NCBI GenBank assembly: GCA_036266835.1
Contig: DATAXD010000015.1
Coordinates: 1 to 12,458 of the forward strand
Direction of reading: 5' to 3'
DNA length: 12,458 nucleotides
Source: Galbitalea sp036266835
Lineage (GTDB): Bacteria; Actinomycetota; Actinomycetes; Actinomycetales; Microbacteriaceae
Below, in pieces: positions 1 to 5,981 of the stretch. Within the stretch, counting starts at the first letter, position 1. Each line of letters opens with the position of its first letter. The notes below the pieces were generated by a model. The model had not been told where the DNA came from. It did not search any database and worked only from the letters and a program-made list of their open reading frames with translations. The translations under genes and the position numbers were made by a program.

Positions 1-685
1 CCTGGATTTGGTTGAGGTTGCTCCCAACTCCAAGCCGCCCGTCGCGAAGATCATGGACTTCGGCAAGTTCAAGTACGAAACGGCGCAGAAGGCGAAAGAG
101 GCCAGGCGCAACCAGGCGAACACGATCCTCAAGGAGGTTCGTTTCCGCCTCAAGATCGACAAGCACGACTACGAGACGAAGCGCAAGCGCGCGGAGGGCT
201 TCCTGCAGTCCGGCGACAAGGTCAAGGCAATGATCCTGTTCCGAGGCCGTGAGCAGTCCCGCCCCGAGCAGGGCTTCCGTCTCCTGCAAAAATTTGCCGA
301 AGATGTGGCTGAGTTCGGCTCGGTCGAATCAACACCAACCATCGACGGTCGCAACATGGTCATGGTCATCGGACCGCTGAAGAACAAGGCGGAGGCGAAG
401 GCCGAGGCCCAGGCGCGACAGGCAGCCAACAAGCCGGCCAGAACGGATGCGGCATCCGAGCCGCCCGCAAGGGATGCCACTCCCGCGGCACCCGCTATCG
501 CTCCACCTAAGACCACGGCACCGAAGGCGACCGTCGTAGCACCGAAAGCGGCCGCGAAGTCCGCAGCAAAACCAGTGGCAACCGCCGCAAAGGCCGCGCC
601 GGCAACGAAAGCCACCGCAACACCGAAGACCACGGCCGCAGCGAAACCCGCTGCGGCTCCAAAGAAGGACGAGACGAATGCCTAA
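1..685 (+). CDS. infC: Translation initiation factor IF-3, 5'-truncated by the window edge, with a long Ala/Lys/Pro-rich tail
   Basis: IF-3 binds the 30S subunit, prevents premature joining of 50S and proofreads start-codon and initiator-tRNA selection. The first whole codon is at 2. The reading frame opens inside the N-terminal domain (LVEVAPNSKPPVAKIMDFGK), continues through the lysine-rich linker helix, and has a full C-terminal domain from KEVRFRLKI to MVMVIGPL. About 45-60 N-terminal residues, including the true start, lie upstream of the window; the TTG at 8 is internal. After the C domain, from about position 386, comes a roughly 100-residue tail made almost only of A, K, P and T (repeats such as KAAAKSAAKP and PKTTAAAKP). 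Such tails occur in some actinobacterial IF-3 proteins, but this one nearly doubles the visible part. The last 8 bases overlap the start of rpmI, so the two genes are probably translationally coupled. The identity is certain; the role of the tail is unknown. Confidence 0.97.
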   Translation, partial: LDLVEVAPNSKPPVAKIMDFGKFKYETAQKAKEARRNQANTILKEVRFRLKIDKHDYETKRKRAEGFLQSGDKVKAMILFRGREQSRPEQGFRLLQKFAEDVAEFGSVESTPTIDGRNMVMVIGPLKNKAEAKAEAQARQAANKPARTDAASEPPARDATPAAPAIAPPKTTAPKATVVAPKAAAKSAAKPVATAAKAAPATKATATPKTTAAAKPAAAPKKDETNA

Positions 686-872
686 GCAGAAGACCCACTC
701 GGGAGCGAAGAAGCGCTTCAAGCTCACCGGATCGGGCAAGATCATGAAGCAGGGCGCCGGGATGCGCCATCACCTCGAGGTCAAGTCGAGCAAGGTCACG
801 CGCCGACTGAACCGTGAGGTTGTTATCGCGCCCGCCGACACCAAGAACATCAAGCGCCTGCTGGGCAAGTAG
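678..872 (+). CDS. rpmI: 50S ribosomal protein bL35
   Basis: Structural protein of the large ribosomal subunit. It has 64 residues, the normal family length, with the typical basic N-terminus MPKQKTHSGAKKRF and the conserved stretches KRFKLTGSGKI and HHLEVKSSK. The ATG at 678 lies inside the last codons of infC (8-bp overlap) and has an AAGGA motif at 665-669, eight bases upstream, so ribosomes can either enter here directly or pass over from infC. It is followed after 19 bases by rplT, which is the usual infC-rpmI-rplT operon. Identity is certain from sequence. Confidence 0.98.
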   Translation: MPKQKTHSGAKKRFKLTGSGKIMKQGAGMRHHLEVKSSKVTRRLNREVVIAPADTKNIKRLLGK

Positions 873-891
873 AGATTTAGGACGAAAGACC

Positions 892-1281
892 ATGGCAAGA
901 GTAAAGAGAGCGGTCAACGCCGCCAAGAAGCGTCGCACCACGCTCGAGCGCGCCGAGGGCTACCGCGGCCAGCGTTCACGCCTCTACCGCAAGGCCAAGG
1001 AGCAGGTCACCCACTCGCTCGTTTACGCCTACCGTGACCGCCGCGCGAAGAAGGGTGACTTCCGTCGCCTGTGGATCCAGCGGATCAACGCTGCATCGCG
1101 CGCGAACGGGCTCACCTACAACCGTCTCATCCAGGGCCTGAACCTCGCTGGCATCGAGGTCGACCGCCGCATCCTCGCCGACCTCGCGGTCAACGAGCCG
1201 GCCACCTTCGCCTCGATCGTTGCCACCGCAAAGGCGGCATTGCCGGCAGACACGTCGGCACCGAAGGTCACCGCAGCCTGA
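892..1281 (+). CDS. rplT: 50S ribosomal protein bL20
   Basis: Large-subunit protein that binds 23S rRNA and is needed early in 50S assembly. The 129-residue product has the usual very basic N-terminal arm (MARVKRAVNAAKKRRTTLER) and the conserved globular part around KGDFRRLWIQRINAASR and GLNLAGIEVDRRILADLA. The start is set at ATG 892, which has AGGA at 879-882, nine bases upstream, and the MARVKR N-terminus. An in-frame ATG at 814 lies inside rpmI and would add 26 unrelated residues. The last 12 or so residues form a short Ala/Pro/Thr tail beyond the usual C-terminus. It is the last gene of the operon and is followed 12 bases later by a long terminator-like hairpin. I see no L20-leader structure in the part of the operon shown. 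Confidence 0.98.
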   Translation: MARVKRAVNAAKKRRTTLERAEGYRGQRSRLYRKAKEQVTHSLVYAYRDRRAKKGDFRRLWIQRINAASRANGLTYNRLIQGLNLAGIEVDRRILADLAVNEPATFASIVATAKAALPADTSAPKVTAA

Positions 1282-1293
1282 GAGTTCACTCAT

Positions 1294-1342
1294 AAAACGC
1301 CCGGCGCAAAAGGCAGATCTGCACTTTTGCACCGGGCGTTTT
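1294..1342 (+). terminator. Near-perfect 49-nt palindromic hairpin ending the infC-rpmI-rplT operon
   Basis: AAAACGCCCGG (1294-1304) is the exact reverse complement of CCGGGCGTTTT (1332-1342). Inside it, GCAAAAG (1306-1312) pairs with CTTTTGC (1324-1330), and the centre GCAGATCTGC (1313-1322) is itself a palindrome. The only defects are the C1305/A1331 mismatch and a bulged A1323. The T4 run is inside the stem rather than after it, and the matching A4 on the left side means the structure could work in both directions. It starts 12 bases after the rplT stop codon. Terminator function is inferred from position and structure. Confidence 0.85.
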
Positions 1343-1358
1343 GCGCGCCCAGCGTGCC

Positions 1359-1376
1359 CCGCGCGGATACGCGCGG
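1359..1376. repeat. Perfect 18-bp inverted repeat in the upstream promoter region of the methyltransferase gene
   Basis: CCGCGCG (1359-1365) and CGCGCGG (1370-1376) are exact reverse complements around GATA. The element lies 10 bases upstream of the proposed -10 hexamer, where a -35 box would be expected, and no TTGACA-like sequence is present there. It could be a regulator-binding site, a second hairpin after the rplT terminator, or chance in very GC-rich DNA. Confidence 0.35.
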
Positions 1377-1386
1377 CCGCGCCAAT

Positions 1387-1399
1387 TAAGCTGGATGCA
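1387..1399 (+). promoter_or_regulatory. Probable leaderless promoter (-10 element) of the RNA methyltransferase gene
   Basis: TAAGCT (1387-1392) fits the actinobacterial TAnnnT -10 pattern. Six bases separate it from the A of ATG 1399, so transcription would begin on the start codon itself. No Shine-Dalgarno sequence is present before the ATG, which agrees with a leaderless mRNA. No clear -35 box is visible. The strong hairpin just upstream means the gene needs its own promoter. Confidence 0.55.
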
Positions 1400-2199
1400 T
1401 GATCGACAATCCGCGATCTCCGCGGGTGCGTGGGGTGGCCAAGCTCGCGAAACGTGACGCGCGCCAGGACACCGGTCTGTTCCTGCTCGAGGGACCGCAG
1501 GCCGTTGCCGAGGCCCTGCAGTTTCGTCCCGAGCTGCTGGTCGAGCTCTACGGAACTCCGAGCGCGCTCGACCGATACATCGAAATCGCCCAGGGCGCGG
1601 CCGCCGCGGATGTGGTCGTGGAGTTCGTCACCGATGAAGTCCTCGACTCGATGGCCGACACGGTGACGCCGCAGGGCATCGTCGCAACCTGCCGCCAGTT
1701 CCCGACGTCGGTCAAGGAGCTTCTCGGCGGGGCTCCCAAGCTGATCGCGATCCTCGAAGAGGTTCGCGATCCCGGCAACGCGGGAACGATCATCCGGGCC
1801 GCGGATGCCGCGGGTGCCGACGGTGTCATCCTCACCGGGCGCAGCGTCGACCTCTACAACCCGAAGGTCGTGCGCGCGACGACTGGTTCGCTGTTTCACT
1901 TGCCCGTCGCGATGCACGCCGAACTCGATGGCGTGGTCCAGCGGGCTCACGCGGCTGGCATGCAGGTCATCGCCGCAGATATCAAGGGGTCGAATCTGCT
2001 CGATGCCCGGCGGGACGGCGTGCTCGCGAAGGCGACGGCCTGGCTGTTCGGCAACGAGGCCAGTGGTCTCACCGACGCGAACTATGAGCTCGCTGATATC
2101 GCAGTCACGGTGCCGATCTATGGGGCGGCCGAATCCATGAATCTCGCCACCGCGGCATCCGTCTGCCTCTACGAAAGCGCGTTTGCCCAGCGCGCTTAG
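1399..2199 (+). CDS. tsnR: TrmH/SpoU-family RNA 2'-O-ribose methyltransferase (TsnR/RlmB-like)
   Basis: Transfers a methyl group from S-adenosylmethionine to a ribose 2'-OH of rRNA or tRNA; which RNA cannot be read from the sequence. The 266-residue protein has an N-terminal substrate-binding domain (about 27-98, from FLLEGPQAVAEAL to TPQGIVA) and a C-terminal SPOUT knot domain. The three SpoU motifs are intact: VRDPGNAGTIIRAADAAG at 122-139, with N127 and R133, WLFGNEASGL at 215-224, with E220, and VPIYGAAESMNLATA at 238-252, with S246 and N248. The N-terminal part GVAKLAKRDARQDTGLFLLE resembles 23S rRNA methylases close to RlmB and the thiostrepton-resistance methylase family, and M. tuberculosis has a gene named tsnR at this place. 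The symbol is by position and family and does not imply antibiotic resistance. It sits alone between the ribosomal-protein operon and pheST. Confidence 0.93.
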   Translation: MIDNPRSPRVRGVAKLAKRDARQDTGLFLLEGPQAVAEALQFRPELLVELYGTPSALDRYIEIAQGAAAADVVVEFVTDEVLDSMADTVTPQGIVATCRQFPTSVKELLGGAPKLIAILEEVRDPGNAGTIIRAADAAGADGVILTGRSVDLYNPKVVRATTGSLFHLPVAMHAELDGVVQRAHAAGMQVIAADIKGSNLLDARRDGVLAKATAWLFGNEASGLTDANYELADIAVTVPIYGAAESMNLATAASVCLYESAFAQRA

Positions 2200-2206
2200 C
2201 TTTCGT
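2171..2206 (+). terminator. Possible hairpin over the stop codon of the methyltransferase gene
   Basis: ACGAAAGC (2171-2178) is the reverse complement of GCTTTCGT (2199-2206), and GCGCG (2177-2181) can pair with CGCGC (2191-2195). The arms enclose the gene's last codons and its TAG stop at 2197-2199. No T-run follows. It may slow or end transcription before pheS, but part of the symmetry could be chance in coding sequence. Confidence 0.35.
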
Positions 2207-2226
2207 CGCGCCCGCGGCGCAACTAT

Positions 2227-2262
2227 CGATCATCGAGTAGCGCGAAGCGGGTATGGAGATCG
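2227..2262. repeat. Degenerate copy of a Microbacteriaceae-type palindromic repeat upstream of pheS
   Basis: The segment begins CGATC and ends GATCG (exact reverse complements) and contains ATCGAGTAGCGCGAAGCG followed by GGTATGGAGA. It shares the pattern TCG-GTAGCG...GTAT-GAGA with the repeat before argG at 11337-11376. From memory, such elements are scattered between genes in Microbacteriaceae; this was not checked. It ends four bases before the proposed pheS -10 element. Confidence 0.55.
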
Positions 2263-2266
2263 TTAG

Positions 2267-2281
2267 TAAACTCAACTCTCG
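2267..2281 (+). promoter_or_regulatory. Probable -10 element and leaderless start for pheST
   Basis: TAAACT (2267-2272) matches the TAnnnT -10 pattern and puts the transcript start at about 2279-2281, at the GTG start codon of pheS. The 16 bases before the GTG contain no Shine-Dalgarno motif; the nearest GGAG (2255-2258) is 22 bases away, too far to act. No convincing -35 box is seen. I found no T-box and no Phe-rich leader reading frame in the 81-bp gap. Confidence 0.5.
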
Positions 2282-3321
2282 TGTCAGAACCCACCGTCAT
2301 CTCGGAATCGGCAACCGCCGAAGCCGTCGCGGCAGCGCTCAACGCGGTCACCGCTGCGACCACTTCGGCCGAACTGAGGGCGGCCCGCGCGGAGTTTACC
2401 GGCGAGTCTTCGACTCTTGCGCGAATGAATGCCTCGCTAAAGGATGCCCCGAGCGACCAGAAGGCCAGCCTCGGCAAGCTGGTCGGTCAGGCACGAGGCC
2501 AGGTGAATGCGGCGATCGCGGAACGCGAATCCGACCTGCTCGGTGCCGAGGAGTCCGCCCGGCTTGCCAGCGAAGCCGTCGACGTTACGGCGGTGGGAAC
2601 CCGCTGGCGTGCGGGTGCGCGTCATCCGCTGAGTCTCCTGATGGAGCAGATGGGCGACTTCTTCATCGCGATGGGATGGGAGGTCGTCGAGGGTCCCGAG
2701 CTCGAGCACGAGTGGTTCAACTTCGATGCTCTCAATTTCGACGAGGACCATCCCGCACGAGCGATGCAGGACACCTTCTTCGTCGAGCCACTCGGCTCAC
2801 ACCTGGTACTGCGCACCCAGACCAGCCCGGTGCAGATTCGCACGCTGCTCGATCGACCGTTACCCGTGTATGTCGTGGCACCTGGCCGGGTCTACCGGAC
2901 GGATGAACTGGACGCCACGCACACCCCAGTGTTCCACCAGATCGAGGGTTTGGCCATCGACAAGGGACTCACGATGGCGAACTTGCGAGGAACGCTCGAG
3001 CATCTCGCCCGGGGCATGTTCGGCGCTGAGGCGAAGATTCGCATGCGCCCCAACTACTTCCCGTTCACCGAGCCGAGCGCCGAAATGGATGTCTGGCAGC
3101 CGAATGCCCAGGGCGGTGCTCGCTGGGTCGAATGGGGCGGATGCGGCATGGTCAATACCAATGTGCTCCGCGCGGCCGGGATCGATCCGGATCAGTACCA
3201 GGGCTTCGCCTTCGGAATGGGAATCGAGCGCACCCTGCAGTTCCGCAACGAGATGAACGACATGCGGGACATGGTTGAAGGCGACATCCGGTTCTCGCAG
3301 CAGTTCGGGCTGGTGGTCTGA
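2281..3321 (+). CDS. pheS: Phenylalanyl-tRNA synthetase, alpha subunit
   Basis: Catalytic subunit of the cytoplasmic alpha2-beta2 enzyme that charges tRNA(Phe) with phenylalanine. The 346-residue protein has an N-terminal helical tRNA-contacting arm (about 1-105, rich in Ala, Glu and Lys) followed by the class II aminoacyl-tRNA synthetase core. Motif 1 is around HPLSLLMEQMGDFF and WEVVEGPE (115-140), motif 2 is GRVYRTDELDATHTPVFHQI (202-221), and motif 3 is GFAFGMGIER (308-317). The ARAMQDTFF and LRTQTSPVQIR stretches of the active site are also present. The GTG start at 2281 is chosen because it lies just after a -10-like element and gives the expected N-terminal arm; no ribosome-binding site precedes it. 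Its TGA stop shares a base with the ATG of pheT, which suggests coupled synthesis of the two subunits. Confidence 0.98.
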   Translation: MSEPTVISESATAEAVAAALNAVTAATTSAELRAARAEFTGESSTLARMNASLKDAPSDQKASLGKLVGQARGQVNAAIAERESDLLGAEESARLASEAVDVTAVGTRWRAGARHPLSLLMEQMGDFFIAMGWEVVEGPELEHEWFNFDALNFDEDHPARAMQDTFFVEPLGSHLVLRTQTSPVQIRTLLDRPLPVYVVAPGRVYRTDELDATHTPVFHQIEGLAIDKGLTMANLRGTLEHLARGMFGAEAKIRMRPNYFPFTEPSAEMDVWQPNAQGGARWVEWGGCGMVNTNVLRAAGIDPDQYQGFAFGMGIERTLQFRNEMNDMRDMVEGDIRFSQQFGLVV

Positions 3322-5819
3322 TGCGCATCCCGATCAGCTGGCTGCGTGAGTTCGTCGAGGTACCCGACGGGGCAACTGCCGACGACATCCTCGCGGCGCT
3401 TGTCGCCGTTGGCTTCGAGGAAGAGGATGTCCATACCTCGGGAGTCACTGGTCCCGTTGTCGTCGGCTTAGTGCTGTCGGTGGTGTCGGAACCGCAGACA
3501 AACGGAAAGACCATTAACTGGTGCCAGGTGGATGTCGGCACCGCGGAGCCGCGTGGCATCGTGTGCGGTGCCCACAACTTTGCGGCCGGCGACAAGGTTG
3601 TCGTGACGTTGCCGGGCGCTGTACTGCCCGGGCCGTTCCCGATCGCCGCGCGAAAGACCTACGGGCACGTCTCCGACGGCATGATCGCCTCGGTTCGCGA
3701 ACTGGGCATCGGCGACGAACACGACGGTATCCTTCGCCTCGAAACGCTCGGTCTCGACCCGGAGCCCGGCACCGATGCGATCGCACTCCTCGGCCTCGAC
3801 GATTTCGCGGTCGAGATCAACGTGACACCGGACCGCGGCTACGCGTTCTCGATCCGTGGGGTCGCGCGCGAGTACTCGAACTCGACCGGCGCGAAATACA
3901 CCGACCCGGCGCTGCGGGTGCCCGTGGTCGAGCTCTCCGGAACGGAGTTCCCTGTCGTCATCGACGACCGCGCGCCAGTGCGCGATCGCGCCGGCGTAAA
4001 TGTCTTCATCACTCGGGTAGTGACCGGCGTCGATGCGACCCGGCCGACGCCGGCGTGGATGGTGTCCAGACTCGAACTCGCCGGCATCCGTTCGATTTCG
4101 CTCATCGTCGACATCACGAATTACGTCATGTGGGAGCTCGGGCAGCCAATCCACGGCTACGACCTCGACAAGCTCGCCGGCGGAATCACAGTTCGCCGAG
4201 CGGATGCGGGCGAGACGCTCGTAACGCTCGACGACCAGAAGCGCGAGCTGCATTCCGAGGACCTCCTGATCACCGACGACTCCGGGCCGATTGGGCTCGC
4301 GGGAGTGATGGGCGGTGCCTCCACCGAGATCACCGCAGGCACCAAGCGGGTGCTCATCGAGGCGGCGAACTTCGACCCAACATCCGTGGCGAGGTCGGCG
4401 CGGCGCCACAAGCTGCCCAGCGAAGCATCGAAGCGTTTTGAGCGGGGCGTCGATCCAAAAGTGGCCACTCCTGCGGCGAACCGTGTCGTCGAGCTTCTGG
4501 TCGAGCTGGCCGGCGGCACCGCGGACTCCCTCGGGTCGAACCTCGACAACTCGCTTCCGTCTGCTCCGATCGATCTACGGGACGGGTATATTCCTGGCCT
4601 CATCGGCGTGAACTACACGGATTCCGAGATCGTCGGATCGCTGGAGAAAGTGGGTGCCACCATCGAGGCGGGTCAGGACATCCTGATCGTTACGCCGCCG
4701 ACCTGGCGTCCGGATCTCATCGACCAGGCAACGCTCGCGGAAGAGGTCACCCGAATCATCGGGTATGACCGGATTCCGTCGGTACTTCCCGTCGCTCCGC
4801 CCGGTCGCGGGATCACGCGGGTCCAACGGCTTCGTCGAAGCCTCGCCGCCGCGCTGGCCGCCGGTGGACTCACCGAGGTGATCTCGTATCCGTTCCAGTC
4901 GCGTGCCCAGGTCGACGAGTTCGGAGGCACTGTTGCGGGCGAGGTTCCGGCGATGAGGCTCGTCAACCCGCTCGATGCGGAGACGCCGTTCCTTCGCACC
5001 ACACTGCTTCCTGGAATGGTGGAGATCGCGCGTCGAAACCTGTCGAGGGGACTGACAAACCTCGCGCTCTTCGAGATCGGGATCGTGTTCCAGCCCGTCG
5101 CCGGCGCCAGCTACGCGACGGACTCGCTGCCCGGTGGCACGGCACATCCGGGCGAGAACGCGCTCGCGGAGCTGAACGGCAGCATCCCGCCGCAGCCCTG
5201 GCACGTCGCAACGATGTTCCTTGGAGACGCGATCGACAAGCAGCCTTCCCTGCCTGCGGTACCCTCCGGACTCTCAGATGCGCTGGCTTCGGTGGCGCAG
5301 ATCGGGCAAGCGCTCGCGGTCGACATTCGTATTGCCAGCGGGTCGCACCACGCATTGCACCCTGGTCGCACTGCCGAGTTGTTGGTGGGCAATCGTTCGG
5401 TCGGATTTGCCGGTGAGCTGCTTCCATCGCTGGCGGATCAGCTCGACCTGCCTCGCACGGTGGCGGTCGCGGAGCTTGACCTTGACTCGCTCATCGAGTT
5501 GTCGCGGGTGCACGTGACGGCGACCGGGATCGTGACCATGCCGGCAGCGACCCAGGACCTGTCCCTGGTGGTCGCGACGGATGTCCCGGCGGGCGATGTC
5601 CTCGCGACCGTCACCGAGGGCGCGGGCGGACTGCTTGAACGCGCGGTACTGGTCGACGACTACCGTGGAACGGGACTGCTCGACGGTCACAAGTCCCTGA
5701 CATTCGCGCTGCGGTTCCGCGCCGCCGATCGAACTTTGACCGCTGCGGAGGCCAGCGAGGCGAAGAACGCGGCGGTTGCGCTCGCCGCGAAGCGCCACGG
5801 CGCAACTGTTCGCGACTGA
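3321..5819 (+). CDS. pheT: Phenylalanyl-tRNA synthetase, beta subunit
   Basis: Non-catalytic, tRNA-binding and editing subunit of PheRS. The 832-residue protein has the full domain series: an N-terminal EMAP-type tRNA-binding domain (about 42-150, GPVVVGLVLSV to DGILRLE), the B3/B4 domain with the editing site that removes mis-charged tyrosine (about 205-380, including DITNYVMWELGQPIHGYDLD and the GVMGG segment), the B5 domain (about 415-485, with TPPTWRPDL), a class II-like core without catalytic motifs (about 500-715), and the C-terminal ferredoxin-like anticodon-binding domain (about 738-831, ending in RHGATVR). The length is slightly above the roughly 800 of E. coli PheT. It has no strong ribosome-binding site, and its ATG overlaps the pheS stop by one base. 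No frameshift or missing domain is visible. The next gene is 274 bases away. Confidence 0.98.
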   Translation: MRIPISWLREFVEVPDGATADDILAALVAVGFEEEDVHTSGVTGPVVVGLVLSVVSEPQTNGKTINWCQVDVGTAEPRGIVCGAHNFAAGDKVVVTLPGAVLPGPFPIAARKTYGHVSDGMIASVRELGIGDEHDGILRLETLGLDPEPGTDAIALLGLDDFAVEINVTPDRGYAFSIRGVAREYSNSTGAKYTDPALRVPVVELSGTEFPVVIDDRAPVRDRAGVNVFITRVVTGVDATRPTPAWMVSRLELAGIRSISLIVDITNYVMWELGQPIHGYDLDKLAGGITVRRADAGETLVTLDDQKRELHSEDLLITDDSGPIGLAGVMGGASTEITAGTKRVLIEAANFDPTSVARSARRHKLPSEASKRFERGVDPKVATPAANRVVELLVELAGGTADSLGSNLDNSLPSAPIDLRDGYIPGLIGVNYTDSEIVGSLEKVGATIEAGQDILIVTPPTWRPDLIDQATLAEEVTRIIGYDRIPSVLPVAPPGRGITRVQRLRRSLAAALAAGGLTEVISYPFQSRAQVDEFGGTVAGEVPAMRLVNPLDAETPFLRTTLLPGMVEIARRNLSRGLTNLALFEIGIVFQPVAGASYATDSLPGGTAHPGENALAELNGSIPPQPWHVATMFLGDAIDKQPSLPAVPSGLSDALASVAQIGQALAVDIRIASGSHHALHPGRTAELLVGNRSVGFAGELLPSLADQLDLPRTVAVAELDLDSLIELSRVHVTATGIVTMPAATQDLSLVVATDVPAGDVLATVTEGAGGLLERAVLVDDYRGTGLLDGHKSLTFALRFRAADRTLTAAEASEAKNAAVALAAKRHGATVRD

Positions 5820-5860
5820 GCGGGGTCTGGACGCGGATAAGCCGCAATATCGCTGGGCGG

Positions 5861-5916
5861 CGGTGCAATAATTCGCCGATTCGCGCAGGATTGGTGCGTC
5901 CGCTACGCTTGCACCG
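5861..5916. promoter_or_regulatory. Candidate operator: inverted repeat bracketing the arg operon promoter
   Basis: CGGTGCAA (5861-5868) and TTGCACCG (5909-5916) are exact 8-bp reverse complements with 40 bases between them. The left copy lies just upstream of the -35 region and the right copy covers the predicted transcription start. A third partial half-site, GGTGC at 5893-5897, lies just upstream of the -10 element. The left copy also sits inside an imperfect 18-bp palindrome with an AT-rich centre (CGGTGCAATAATTCGCCG, 5861-5878), a little like an ARG box. ArgR or another repressor could bind here. This is inferred from symmetry and position only. Confidence 0.4.
5880..5916 (+). promoter_or_regulatory. 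Predicted promoter of the argCJBDF operon and its leader
   Basis: TACGCT (5904-5909) fits the TAnnnT -10 pattern, with a weak -35 candidate TTCGCG (5880-5885) at 18-bp spacing. Six bases after the -10 element comes the G of the GTG at 5916, which opens the arginine-rich leader frame. This is the same geometry as for the methyltransferase gene at 1387-1399. The nearest purine-rich stretch (GCAGGA, 5885-5890) is 25 bases from the GTG, too far to act as a ribosome-binding site, so the leader would be translated as a leaderless mRNA. Confidence 0.5.
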
Positions 5917-5981
5917 TGAACATCCGCGGAATGCGAACCGGTGACGTCCGTCGCCGTGACATCCGCGCGCGCCGATCGTAG
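5916..5981 (+). CDS. Putative arginine-rich leader peptide of the arg operon (21 codons)
   Basis: A small reading frame, GTG 5916 to TAG 5979-5981, begins MNIRGM and ends RRRDIRARRS. Eight of its 21 codons encode arginine (5925, 5934, 5949, 5952, 5955, 5964, 5970, 5973), with three in a row at codons 12-14. It starts six bases after a -10-like element, stops 112 bases before argC, and is followed by GC-rich secondary structure, as expected of an attenuator leader peptide that senses charged tRNA(Arg). The peptide shows three imperfect in-frame repeats (NIR, DVR, DIR). A second possible start is ATG 5931. Arginine-rich frames arise easily in GC-rich DNA, so composition alone is weak evidence; the combination of promoter spacing, pairing and position before arginine genes is what supports it. 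I know of no named homologue. Confidence 0.55.
   Translation: MNIRGMRTGDVRRRDIRARRS

Noticed and set aside
814..891. Upstream in-frame start that would lengthen rplT by 26 residues
   Set aside because: It lies inside rpmI, has no ribosome-binding site, and the conserved bL20 N-terminus MARVKR begins at 892 with AGGA at 879-882.
1399..2199. Thiostrepton-resistance determinant
   Set aside because: The SpoU motifs show an RNA ribose methyltransferase, but the target RNA cannot be read from sequence, and its place among housekeeping genes argues for a normal rRNA or tRNA modification enzyme.
2200..2280. Phe-rich leader peptide or T-box riboswitch before pheS
   Set aside because: I looked for a short frame rich in Phe codons and for T-box landmarks; the 81-bp gap is too short and shows neither.
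5833..5845. Hairpin GCGG/CCGC just after pheT as a terminator
   Set aside because: The stem is only 4 bp and no T-run follows; it is likely chance. Whether pheST transcripts read through into arg cannot be decided from it.
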